Translations under genes and position numbers: made by a program
Part shown: positions 16,554-25,075 of the stretch, piece by piece
Position numbering within the stretch: the first letter of the stretch is position 1
Layout of the letters: the number at the start of each line of letters is the position of its first letter
From: a virus
Strand: one strand, 5' to 3'
DNA: 32,135 nucleotides
Virus record (IMG/VR): IMGVR_UViG_3300006916_000197
Location: 1-32,135 of that record
Notes under the pieces: model-generated
Databases searched by the model: none
The model's input: the letters and a program-made list of their open reading frames with translations, nothing else
What the model was told of the DNA's origin: nothing

Positions 16554-19370
16554 ATGGCACGCAAAAGACTAAGAGGCAGTATTAACCAAATTAGGAGACG
16601 TGATGAAAATGTTTTCACGATGCCTAGAGCTGCTCGCGGTAAAAATAAACCTAAGTGGGTAACACTAAAAACTACTGGATTAAAACCCAATACAAAATAT
16701 AAGGTGATGCTCGATAATCACCCTGGTAATCAATTTGAAGATATTACATCATTTTCAAAACCAATGGGCAAATCTGTTAAAAATAATACCCATCGCGAAG
16801 GAAATAGAGGTCTTACGACATATTTAAAATCTGATGCGAACGGTAAACTTGAAATTAAAACAAGACCGTTTGGTACGGATGATGCTACTGTTTCAGGTAC
16901 TAAATCTAATGGTTCTAAAGATTTCACAAAAATGTGGAAGTTTTGGCATACTCGTACTCAAAAAAATGATTTAGGTCGAGATAAAATTAAACTCATTGCT
17001 TATAGCAGTGTAAATAATCCTGATAGTTCCAATAAGATTAAAACTCTTAAGAAAACAATTGCTCCGCCGGTAGTAGTAGAAGATGGGGGTACATCAACTA
17101 CTGTTGTAAATCCTCCTCCTCGACCTGAAGATGCTTTACCTCCTGGTATTATTTGTGATTGTCAACTACCCGACGTGGGGATGATCGATCCGATTGTACC
17201 TATTTCAACACGCAGTAATTATTATCAAACTTTCTTTATTGATGCATTAAAAGTTGATGGATCAGATACTGTAGATTTGCTCGATGTTGTTCTGTATATC
17301 AGATCTAAACCAATTATCAAACAAAATGCTTCTGGTTTAGCAAATCCTGGCATTAACATCTCTATTCTACAATGTGAATCAGATGGCACACCGATTATTA
17401 CATCACGTTATGCTGGTTCAGAAGTGCAATTAGATTATAATCAAATCAAAGCTTCACCTCTTGCAACTTCTGGTACCGTATTTACGTTCAAAAGTCCATT
17501 GAGATTAAAAACAAATCGGTTTTATGCTATTGCTATCAATTTAGAAGATACTAATTATGCTTTATGGATGAATCAAAAAGGTGATTTGACTCTTGTAGAT
17601 GGAGTTAAAACAGAAGAAAGATCTCAAGGTTCTTCGAAAGGACATAAAGGTGATGTTTTCTATTATGATAGAGAAAAATCTAAGCGTAAGACTGCTGCAG
17701 CGTCGTCATGGACACCTAAAAACGATTTAGATATTAAATTTGATGTTAATATTGCAGAATATACATTGAGCTCAGTCGATGTTACTTTGCACAATGCATC
17801 GTACGAATTCTTCAATCTTTCTAGTACTGCGGCAACATGGGAACCAGGTGAAGAAGTATATAAAGTTCGCACAGATGAATTGAGCAATGTATATATTGCT
17901 GCTGGCACAAATAAAATCATAGGAAGTAATACTAATTTTACAACACTTAGCGATGGTGACAAACTAATATTAACTGATAACACAGATACCACCATTCAAC
18001 AAGTATTCACTGTAGATAAATCATTTGCTGGCAGTGCGACTATAGTCTATGTTGAAGAATATGCTGAAAGGACAATTGGTGGTACATCAGGTTCACCAGC
18101 TGGTACTTGGTTTAAATCTGTCGTAGGCGAAGTCGAATATTATGATTATTATTTCTCAAATATTCGACTATCTGATTCGTCTGTTAATTATGCTCAATAT
18201 GATTTAGATGGAAATATGAGATTTGCTGTTGGTGATACTATTAAAGGTATAGATTCTGGTACAACTGGAGTTATTGCTTCTTATAATCCACTGCCTGTAT
18301 CAGTATTTAGATCAAACTGGAATGCTCAATTGCCACCGAAATTTAAACCGGTAACTTATTACAATCTTTCCGAAGATTTAGGTGCAGGAATATATAAGTT
18401 GCATTCAAATAACAAGATTTTTTATCTTAATGCTCCAAATCATATCAAAGATTATGCAGGATGGATTATTTCTACTTCGCAAGAAGTTGATCAGGCCAAT
18501 TCAGGCGGTACCAATTTTACTGGTCAAATGAAGTCTGCAGAAATCAATTTGACTTACCAATATCTCGGTGAGACTGATCGATCATACTCTGCTCCAACTA
18601 TCGATTTGAACGAAATGGATATGGTCACACATCGATGGTTGATCAATAATGATAGTACCAATGAGCATCTCAATAAAGGTAATGCGTTGACACGGCATAT
18701 CTCTACAACTCTTGAGTTAGGTGACGGAAACAATGCTGAAGATATTAAAGTTATTATGAATGCATATCGACCACGTAATACTGATATCGAAGTTTACGCT
18801 AAGATTCATAATAATGCCGATCCTGATGCATTTGACGATAAACAATGGACAAAACTTGAAAGAACAGTTGGTGATGATAAGTTTAGTAAAGCTGGATCTT
18901 TAAGAGATTACAAAGAAATGGAATTTAGTTTCGCTAATACAACAGCGACTACACTATTATCCGGAACGTTTACTACAACACTAAACAATAATGTAATCAC
19001 TGGATTCGGTCATGATTTAACAAATGAAATTACGGTAGATGATGTAATTAAGATATCTAGTCCATTGTTCCCTGAAAATTATCAATTGTTCGCAGTTGAT
19101 TCATTTGATAATGCAGCAGGCACTATTACATTGACAGAAAATGTTTCAAATAATAATATTGTTGGTGAAGGTTTTGAAGTGTCAAAACTTGATGCTGCAC
19201 AGACTGCGTATCGCAATCCAGACAACTATAATGCAGTACGATATTTCAATGAAGCCGGATCACCGTATGATACGTATAATCGAGTTGCTATTAAGATTGT
19301 CTTACTGGCTTCAGATAGAAAACTTGTACCGAAAGTTGACGATTATAGGGTGATCGGAGTCACAGCATAA
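16554..19370 (+). CDS. Large virion protein, apparent C-terminal partner of the DUF4815-type protein
   Basis: A 938-residue protein. A basic N-terminus (MARKRLRGSINQIRRRDE) leads to WVTLKTTGLKPNTKYKV from W35, a segment that in other marine T4-like phages lies inside the same chain as DUF4815. A Pro-rich hinge near residues 185-205 and a CDC pair come before YYQTFFIDALKV at 223 and LRLKTNRFYAIAINL near 315, the usual beta-sandwich of these proteins. The remainder is a series of beta-rich domains. It lies 13 bases after the giant gene with an AGGA RBS (16542-16545). The two genes probably make partners of one baseplate or appendage structure; that split is an inference from memory of relatives. 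Confidence 0.7.
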   Translation: MARKRLRGSINQIRRRDENVFTMPRAARGKNKPKWVTLKTTGLKPNTKYKVMLDNHPGNQFEDITSFSKPMGKSVKNNTHREGNRGLTTYLKSDANGKLEIKTRPFGTDDATVSGTKSNGSKDFTKMWKFWHTRTQKNDLGRDKIKLIAYSSVNNPDSSNKIKTLKKTIAPPVVVEDGGTSTTVVNPPPRPEDALPPGIICDCQLPDVGMIDPIVPISTRSNYYQTFFIDALKVDGSDTVDLLDVVLYIRSKPIIKQNASGLANPGINISILQCESDGTPIITSRYAGSEVQLDYNQIKASPLATSGTVFTFKSPLRLKTNRFYAIAINLEDTNYALWMNQKGDLTLVDGVKTEERSQGSSKGHKGDVFYYDREKSKRKTAAASSWTPKNDLDIKFDVNIAEYTLSSVDVTLHNASYEFFNLSSTAATWEPGEEVYKVRTDELSNVYIAAGTNKIIGSNTNFTTLSDGDKLILTDNTDTTIQQVFTVDKSFAGSATIVYVEEYAERTIGGTSGSPAGTWFKSVVGEVEYYDYYFSNIRLSDSSVNYAQYDLDGNMRFAVGDTIKGIDSGTTGVIASYNPLPVSVFRSNWNAQLPPKFKPVTYYNLSEDLGAGIYKLHSNNKIFYLNAPNHIKDYAGWIISTSQEVDQANSGGTNFTGQMKSAEINLTYQYLGETDRSYSAPTIDLNEMDMVTHRWLINNDSTNEHLNKGNALTRHISTTLELGDGNNAEDIKVIMNAYRPRNTDIEVYAKIHNNADPDAFDDKQWTKLERTVGDDKFSKAGSLRDYKEMEFSFANTTATTLLSGTFTTTLNNNVITGFGHDLTNEITVDDVIKISSPLFPENYQLFAVDSFDNAAGTITLTENVSNNNIVGEGFEVSKLDAAQTAYRNPDNYNAVRYFNEAGSPYDTYNRVAIKIVLLASDRKLVPKVDDYRVIGVTA

Positions 19371-19571
19371 ATGTCAGCAGTTGAAAAAGATTATGTTTCT
19401 ATAGGCGAAGGTTCGTTTATAAATACCAATAAGAAGGATCTCGAGCACTATAAAATGAACAGAGCTCGAGCTTATAAAGAACGAGAAATGCAAGACAAGA
19501 TAGACAAGCTCGAAAGAGAAATTATTCAAATCAAGCAGATCCTCCAAAAACACATAGTAGGAACCAGATAA
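19371..19571 (+). CDS. Small coiled-coil protein upstream of the long fibre gene
   Basis: A 66-residue, strongly charged protein. Residues 25-60 (KMNRARAYKEREMQDKIDKL, then EREIIQIKQIL) have heptad hydrophobics (I, L, I, I, I, L) typical of a parallel coiled coil. The N-terminus contains YVSIGEGSFINTNK. It starts directly after the stop of the previous gene and overlaps the next start by one base. A small coiled-coil oligomer next to a fibre gene could be an attachment adaptor or fibre chaperone; I recognise no family. Confidence 0.75.
   Translation: MSAVEKDYVSIGEGSFINTNKKDLEHYKMNRARAYKEREMQDKIDKLEREIIQIKQILQKHIVGTR
19418..19425 (+). promoter_or_regulatory. Possible T4-type late promoter inside the small coiled-coil gene
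   Basis: An exact TATAAATA lies 146 bases upstream of the long fibre gene start, within the coding sequence for F-I-N-T. The distance is longer than usual. About two to four exact matches are expected by chance in a window of this composition, so this may be coincidence. Confidence 0.2.
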
Positions 19572-22500
19572 TGGCATTACTGTCAGATTTTCCACAACTC
19601 AATCCAGCTACAGACACATTTGCTGATTGGCTGAATAGGACCAACGACATCTCGCTATATTTGCGTGGTGAATTTGTCACTGGTACTACTCAGATCATGA
19701 CAGCAAATAGTTTGCCTGGCGGTTCAATGACCTATGGTAACGCTACTCTTTTCGGTCAGTTTACTGCAAATACCATGGTCGTTATCAATAATGGTAGAAA
19801 TGATGGCACTGATGATAATGTGTTTGGAAATAATGCTGCAAGCAATACTGATGCAAATGTAGAATTTGGTGGATTGCGCGGGGGTTTTTGGGATAATTCT
19901 CAAAATACTATTACGGCCGATACGCTCTATATCGTTTCTAATACTACGTTTACACCAGAATCAACTGAAGTTTATGTCAACTCTACATATGGCTTAATCG
20001 TTGAGAATACAACTGAGTTACGATATGATGTATTATATGTAGGCGACGGGCCTGCAGGAAGTAATACAAATGCTCAACTACATTGGCAAAGCTCAAATAA
20101 TCAACTAAATTTCAATGATGATGTACGAGCAACATTTGGTGGAGCATCAGGTACAGAAGTATTTGGTGGCACAGGCCAATATGAGATGTTCTATTCTGCG
20201 GCTGATAATAGAATGTACTCTAATACAGACATTCAAGATATTCGGTCAACTGCTAATCTAAATCTTATTACTGATCGCTACGAGTTAAGAACAGAAACCG
20301 GTGGCGAGAATATGATGACTGCCAATCTCAATGGAGAAGTTGTACTCTATTGGGACAATGCTGCTCGACTCACAACTAATACATATGGTGTCACTGTACA
20401 TGGTGATGCAATCCTCGAAGACGATCTCGTAATCTTCGACGGCAATAAAATCTTGATGGGTGGTAATACTACTTACGACGGAACACAAGATCTTACCACT
20501 TATAAATTCCAAATGTTCACTGATGGATCAGATGCATTTATTAAAGCTGATGATCGCGACCTATATCTCGAAGTGAAAGAAGGCTTTGAGTTGACAAACA
20601 TCGGCCGCACTACTCATTACATGACGGCGAATGCAACTGGAGAAAATGAAGTTGCATTGTTTGCCGCTGGAACAGAAAGATTATCTACTATCGATAGTGC
20701 ATCAGACGCAGATAATTCTCCAGACGGCGTAGAGATTTATGGCGAAGCTAATACTACTACTTTACGCGTTCAATCAGATGCAAATTATGATAACACTACA
20801 TTAAATTCAAATAGTGTCCATTGGGATGCTACAAATGAGATTTGGAATTACAGAGATAATGTCAAAGCTACGTGGGGTGATGGTGACGATCTTGAGATCT
20901 ATTATACTGGAACTCGAGGAAATGTAAATACCGATATTCTCGATGTCCGCGGTTCGACTAATACAAACATCTTCACAGATGACTTTGAAATGCGGTCAGA
21001 CACTGGTAATGAATTGTTAATGACAGCAAATGTCAATAATGGTGTCGAGCTATATCATAATAATATTAAGAAAGTATCATCTAACACATACGGTGTAGAA
21101 GTATACGGACAAGTTCTTGCTGATAATGGTTTTGTCACCTACAATAACCAACCTATCGAAATGGGTGGCGCAAACTATGCAGCAGCCCATAACTTCACCA
21201 TCGTCACCGATGGCACAGATACAACGATAACAGAAACCTCTAACGATTTGTCAGTTCGCGTTGAGGATAACTTCCGCGTTACTGATGATACTGGCACAAC
21301 TAGCCTTATCGTTGCGAATACATCTGGTGAAGTTACACTTTATCATAATAACAACCAAAAGATGCAGACGAATGCTTACGGTGTAGAAATCACCGGTGAG
21401 GCAAATACTGTCACTCTACGTGTACTGACTGATGCCAACTTCGATGGATCTACTGGTCTCGATTCTAATAATATCTCATGGGATGCATCAGCTAATACAC
21501 TCTACCTCAGAGATAACACACCAATTGTCTTGGGTGATGGTAATGATTTGACTATCAAGCATGATGGTAGTCATAGCCTTATTCTTGAAGGAGGCACTGG
21601 AAACCTTTATATTGAAGGTACAAACTTAGTATTGCGAGCAACAGACAATTCTCGTTATTTAGAAGGTATCGATGGAAGCCACGTTATCATCTATTCTCCC
21701 GATGATACTCCTGCGCTTTTAGCCAACAATAATCAAGTACATATTACTGATCTCGCTAATACGAATACTTTGCGAGTACGTAGTACTTCTCTATTCGAAG
21801 ATGATATTGATATTGAAGGTTCTACAGGTAATCCTACATTAACATGGGATAAGTCAGCTAACACACTAAACTTTGACGATAACAACTATATCACAATGGG
21901 TACAGGTGGCGATTTCACCATGTATCACGAAGGTTCTAACACATATATTAGAGAAGAAGGTGCCGGTGATTTAGTACTTCAAGCAAATAACATGCAGCTG
22001 GAAGATACAAGCGGACTAGCATATTTTTGTGGTACTGCTGGCCAAGGTGCATCGATGCACTTCAATGGTGATCAAAAGTTAATTACTCGAAACGACGGCA
22101 TAGAAGCTAATGGAATCGTTGATACCGATACATTGCTTGTTACATCATACGCTAACTTCGAAGCAGATGTATACTTCGATGGTACTACTGCTGATGCAAT
22201 GCATTGGGAATCTACTAATAATCTTCTAAACTTTAATGATGGAATTAAAGCTACATTTGGTACTGGTGACGACTTACAAATATATCACAATGGTTCGCAT
22301 AGTTATATCGACGACGCCGGTACTGGCAATCTTTATATTAGATCAAATGATTTAAATATTCAAAAATATACTGGTGAAGAAATGATAAGAGCCATTGCAG
22401 ACGGCGCTGTCACTCTTTTCCATAATAATAGTGCTAAACTTGCTACAACAGCAACTGGTGTAAACGTTACTGGTACAGTTGTTGGAACTGGTTTAGACAT

Positions 22501-23446
22501 CAACGGCAGCTCAGATCTCGGCGCTTCTGGTTCAGACACAATCAGCATGATCGGTGTTGTCGATACAAACATCGTACCAACAGGATCTGTCGACCTAGGT
22601 ACATCAGCTGCGCCATGGACTGAATTGTGGGTAACGAATGCAGATGTACAGACTCTTCAAGTAGATCTCAATGCAACAATTACAGGCGAAGTCACTGCTA
22701 ATAACTTTGTTGGTGATGGCGCTCAACTGACTGCTATAAATGCATCAGAGTTAACGACTGGTACAGTGAATGATGCTCGACTGCCTGGAACAATTTCATC
22801 TGATATTACTGGTACGGCAGCACAATCAAATACTATTCAAGTGCATTCGAGCGGAGCAAGTGAAGCACATCCAGTAATATTTATCCCAGCTGGTTCAACT
22901 ACTAACTCATATCAAGATGCTCGATATGATACTACTTTTGTCTTCAACGCATCTAATAATACACTTACTGTTGATAATTTAATAGTTGATACAGCTGTAA
23001 CATTACCCTCTGATTTAACACTTGGAGGTACTACTCAATTTGAATCGATCGATGTAAGTGCAAACCTCAATGCTAACGTAGTCATTGGTTCTACGTTCGA
23101 GATTCCTGATGTTGGTTTCTCTGGTTCAAATACTTCTGTATCGACAACAGCAGCAACTGTAATTGATAGCTTCCCAATTGGCCAAACAAAAGGATTTAAG
23201 TATTTTGTACATGGTGATAGATCTGGTTCTTCTGACTCAGCATATGTGGTAGAGATTAATGTTGGTGTTACGGACAATGGTGATGTCTATTATACTCGAT
23301 ATGGTGAAATTGTAAATGATATGGCAGGTGTAAGCTTAGTCCCATCTTCAAGTGCAACGCATGTGAGTCTTATCGCAACATGTACTTCTGCATCAGGTTC
23401 AAACGTACATAACTTTACAATTCTGAAAATTGAGACTCGATCATAA
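19571..23446 (+). CDS. Long tail fibre-like protein with repeated shaft modules
   Basis: A 1291-residue protein. The N-terminal domain (FADWLNRTNDISLYLRGEFV, then MTANSLPGG) is the conserved attachment region of marine phage fibre genes. From about residue 155 to 970 come roughly seven modules of about 110-130 residues containing HW-(D/E)-x-(S/T)-x-N-x-L-NF-x-D, GDGDDLxIYHNGS, GTGNLYI, and LYHNNxxKxxTNxYGVEVxG. A transition region has LTAINASELTTGTVNDARLP, a frequent fibre link. The last 100 residues (FPIGQTKGFKYFVHGDRSGS onward) form a separate beta-rich tip domain seen at the end of related fibres. It probably makes a trimeric host-contact fibre. The RBS is GTAGGAACCA ending 4 bases before the ATG. 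Confidence 0.85.
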   Translation: MALLSDFPQLNPATDTFADWLNRTNDISLYLRGEFVTGTTQIMTANSLPGGSMTYGNATLFGQFTANTMVVINNGRNDGTDDNVFGNNAASNTDANVEFGGLRGGFWDNSQNTITADTLYIVSNTTFTPESTEVYVNSTYGLIVENTTELRYDVLYVGDGPAGSNTNAQLHWQSSNNQLNFNDDVRATFGGASGTEVFGGTGQYEMFYSAADNRMYSNTDIQDIRSTANLNLITDRYELRTETGGENMMTANLNGEVVLYWDNAARLTTNTYGVTVHGDAILEDDLVIFDGNKILMGGNTTYDGTQDLTTYKFQMFTDGSDAFIKADDRDLYLEVKEGFELTNIGRTTHYMTANATGENEVALFAAGTERLSTIDSASDADNSPDGVEIYGEANTTTLRVQSDANYDNTTLNSNSVHWDATNEIWNYRDNVKATWGDGDDLEIYYTGTRGNVNTDILDVRGSTNTNIFTDDFEMRSDTGNELLMTANVNNGVELYHNNIKKVSSNTYGVEVYGQVLADNGFVTYNNQPIEMGGANYAAAHNFTIVTDGTDTTITETSNDLSVRVEDNFRVTDDTGTTSLIVANTSGEVTLYHNNNQKMQTNAYGVEITGEANTVTLRVLTDANFDGSTGLDSNNISWDASANTLYLRDNTPIVLGDGNDLTIKHDGSHSLILEGGTGNLYIEGTNLVLRATDNSRYLEGIDGSHVIIYSPDDTPALLANNNQVHITDLANTNTLRVRSTSLFEDDIDIEGSTGNPTLTWDKSANTLNFDDNNYITMGTGGDFTMYHEGSNTYIREEGAGDLVLQANNMQLEDTSGLAYFCGTAGQGASMHFNGDQKLITRNDGIEANGIVDTDTLLVTSYANFEADVYFDGTTADAMHWESTNNLLNFNDGIKATFGTGDDLQIYHNGSHSYIDDAGTGNLYIRSNDLNIQKYTGEEMIRAIADGAVTLFHNNSAKLATTATGVNVTGTVVGTGLDINGSSDLGASGSDTISMIGVVDTNIVPTGSVDLGTSAAPWTELWVTNADVQTLQVDLNATITGEVTANNFVGDGAQLTAINASELTTGTVNDARLPGTISSDITGTAAQSNTIQVHSSGASEAHPVIFIPAGSTTNSYQDARYDTTFVFNASNNTLTVDNLIVDTAVTLPSDLTLGGTTQFESIDVSANLNANVVIGSTFEIPDVGFSGSNTSVSTTAATVIDSFPIGQTKGFKYFVHGDRSGSSDSAYVVEINVGVTDNGDVYYTRYGEIVNDMAGVSLVPSSSATHVSLIATCTSASGSNVHNFTILKIETRS
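20030..22485 (+). repeat. Shaft repeat region of the long fibre
   Basis: About seven degenerate units end in variants of (T/S)NxYGVEVxGxA and start with HWxxxxNxLNFxDxxxxTFG(T/D)GDDL. Two GTGNLYI copies lie near 21594 and 22319. The units are diverged at DNA level, indicating old expansion, not recent slippage. Confidence 0.7.
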
Positions 23447-23871
23447 TGGCTAACGCAATATACGATAAATATAAGGAAGCATTACTTAGCGGTGCTGCTA
23501 ATAGTTCGTTGACTACTGAAACGGTAAAGGTTTCTTTGATCGATGCTAACTCTATCGCTGAGCCGTTTATAGGAACAGATGAGTTTTATGATGATGTGAA
23601 TACAGCTAATTCAGTATTAGCAACAGTTGCATTATCAAACGTAACGGTCACTAATGGTGTGCTTGATGCTGATGATATTACATTTACTTCAGTGACTGAT
23701 ACGTCCACAGATGGTGATGCAGATGCACTTTTATTTTGGATAGATACTGGAGATACGGCAACAAGCAGACTTGTTGCATGGATGGATACTAATATAGACG
23801 GATTACCTATTACACCAGACGGCTCAGATATTGATGTTACATGGGCAGTCGACGGAATATTCAAATTATAA
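23446..23871 (+). CDS. Conserved small virion protein of marine phages (MANAIYDKYKEALLSG type)
   Basis: A 141-residue acidic protein. Its start, MANAIYDKYKEALLSGAANS followed by VKVSLIDANS, is a pattern I recognise from many marine phage fibre clusters, where it is annotated as a structural or hypothetical protein. The rest is beta-rich with a DTGDTATSRLVAWMD segment and a C-terminal ITPDGSDIDVTWAVDGIFKL. It starts in the stop codon of the long fibre (TAATG) and is followed 12 bases later by another fibre gene. Probably a fibre- or decoration-associated virion protein; the exact role is unknown. Confidence 0.75.
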   Translation: MANAIYDKYKEALLSGAANSSLTTETVKVSLIDANSIAEPFIGTDEFYDDVNTANSVLATVALSNVTVTNGVLDADDITFTSVTDTSTDGDADALLFWIDTGDTATSRLVAWMDTNIDGLPITPDGSDIDVTWAVDGIFKL

Positions 23872-23883
23872 AAAGAGATAGAG

Positions 23884-25065
23884 ATGGCAACTGCACAAAA
23901 ATTTGATACACTCGACGGTCTTGTAGTTACTGGTACATTAGAAACTGGAGGCTTGACTTCTTCCGGAAATCTTACTGTTGACACGAATACCCTTTTTGTA
24001 AATACCAACACAAATGGTGTTGCTATTGGTAATACTAGTACTTACGGCAAACTTTATATCTCACATACTGGCGCTAATCCAAGCCTCAATACAACATCAG
24101 CACAAAATGCTGCGCTTACAGTGCACGGTAGTTCATCAACTATTATGTCGGTGGGCGCAATGGCCACCGGGCCCTATGTCAATTACATTCAGGTAACTGC
24201 CCTAAGTCAAAATAATGCATATCCTTTAACTCTTCAGCCTGTCGGCGGAAATGTAGGTATTGGCACTAGTACTTTAAGTCCTGATGATCGATTGACAGTA
24301 AATGGTGGCGCCGGAACAGGTATTTCTATCTGGGATTCTGGAGCATCATCAGATGCATTGAGAATTGTCACTAATAGCTCTAGTTCATATATTAATACGA
24401 TTACTCACGGTAATACTGGATTAGAATTTAATAATAATAGTACGAGTCGCGGTTATAAATGGTCTGTAAATGGTACTTCTGCTGTAGAAATTGCTTCGAC
24501 ACGAGTCACTACATTCAGAGCTAATGTTTCTATGGCCGGAAACACGCTCGATATGGACTTAGGTAATATAGACGATGTAAATACCCTATATCTCGCCAGC
24601 TATGTGTATCATGATGGTAATACCACTTCATATTTTGGATTTCCTGCTAATAATCAGTGGAAATTAACGTTAGCTGGTTCAGACATTATTAATGCTACTT
24701 CTAGTACTACAACTGTTCAAACTACATTGACGGCTCCAAAAGTACAAGTTTCAGATTATTTTATCGAAACAAAAGTAGCAGCTCAATCAGGCACAGGTAC
24801 AAAAACCTTTGATTTAAATACGGGTTCATCATTTGAATATAATGGTACAGGTGGAAGCGTTACAGTGGCATTTAGCAATGTACCAACGTCAGACACAATT
24901 GCTTGGACACTTAAAACTACAAATAGCGGCAGCATTACTTGGCCAGCAGCGATTAGATGGGCTGAAGGTGTTGATCCACCTGAATCTGCTGGTCATGACA
25001 TATATAGTTTTATGAGTATTGCTGGTACAATTTATGGATCTCTAGCAATCAGAAATGCTTACTAA
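23884..25065 (+). CDS. Tail fibre/appendage protein
   Basis: A 393-residue protein with fibre composition. The N-terminus (LDGLVVTGTLETGGLTSSGN) has alternating hydrophobics like beta-helical shaft starts. The middle has repeated NxSSxINTITHGNTGLEFNN and TNGVAIGNTSTYGKLYI segments. The C-terminal 100 residues (KTFDLNTGSSFEYNGTGGSV, then VPTSDTIAWTLKTT and ITWPAAIRWAEGVDPPE) form a compact tip domain that I have seen at the end of other marine phage fibres. It sits between the MANAIYDKYK-type gene and the Tyr-rich gene, so these probably form one adhesin set. Receptor contact is likely but not shown. Confidence 0.75.
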   Translation: MATAQKFDTLDGLVVTGTLETGGLTSSGNLTVDTNTLFVNTNTNGVAIGNTSTYGKLYISHTGANPSLNTTSAQNAALTVHGSSSTIMSVGAMATGPYVNYIQVTALSQNNAYPLTLQPVGGNVGIGTSTLSPDDRLTVNGGAGTGISIWDSGASSDALRIVTNSSSSYINTITHGNTGLEFNNNSTSRGYKWSVNGTSAVEIASTRVTTFRANVSMAGNTLDMDLGNIDDVNTLYLASYVYHDGNTTSYFGFPANNQWKLTLAGSDIINATSSTTTVQTTLTAPKVQVSDYFIETKVAAQSGTGTKTFDLNTGSSFEYNGTGGSVTVAFSNVPTSDTIAWTLKTTNSGSITWPAAIRWAEGVDPPESAGHDIYSFMSIAGTIYGSLAIRNAY

Positions 25066-25075
25066 GAGGTAAAAA

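Noticed and set aside
23586-24011. A 141-codon minus-strand frame opposite the MANAIYDKYK-type gene
   Set aside because: It lies opposite two real genes with recognisable products and has no supporting signal.
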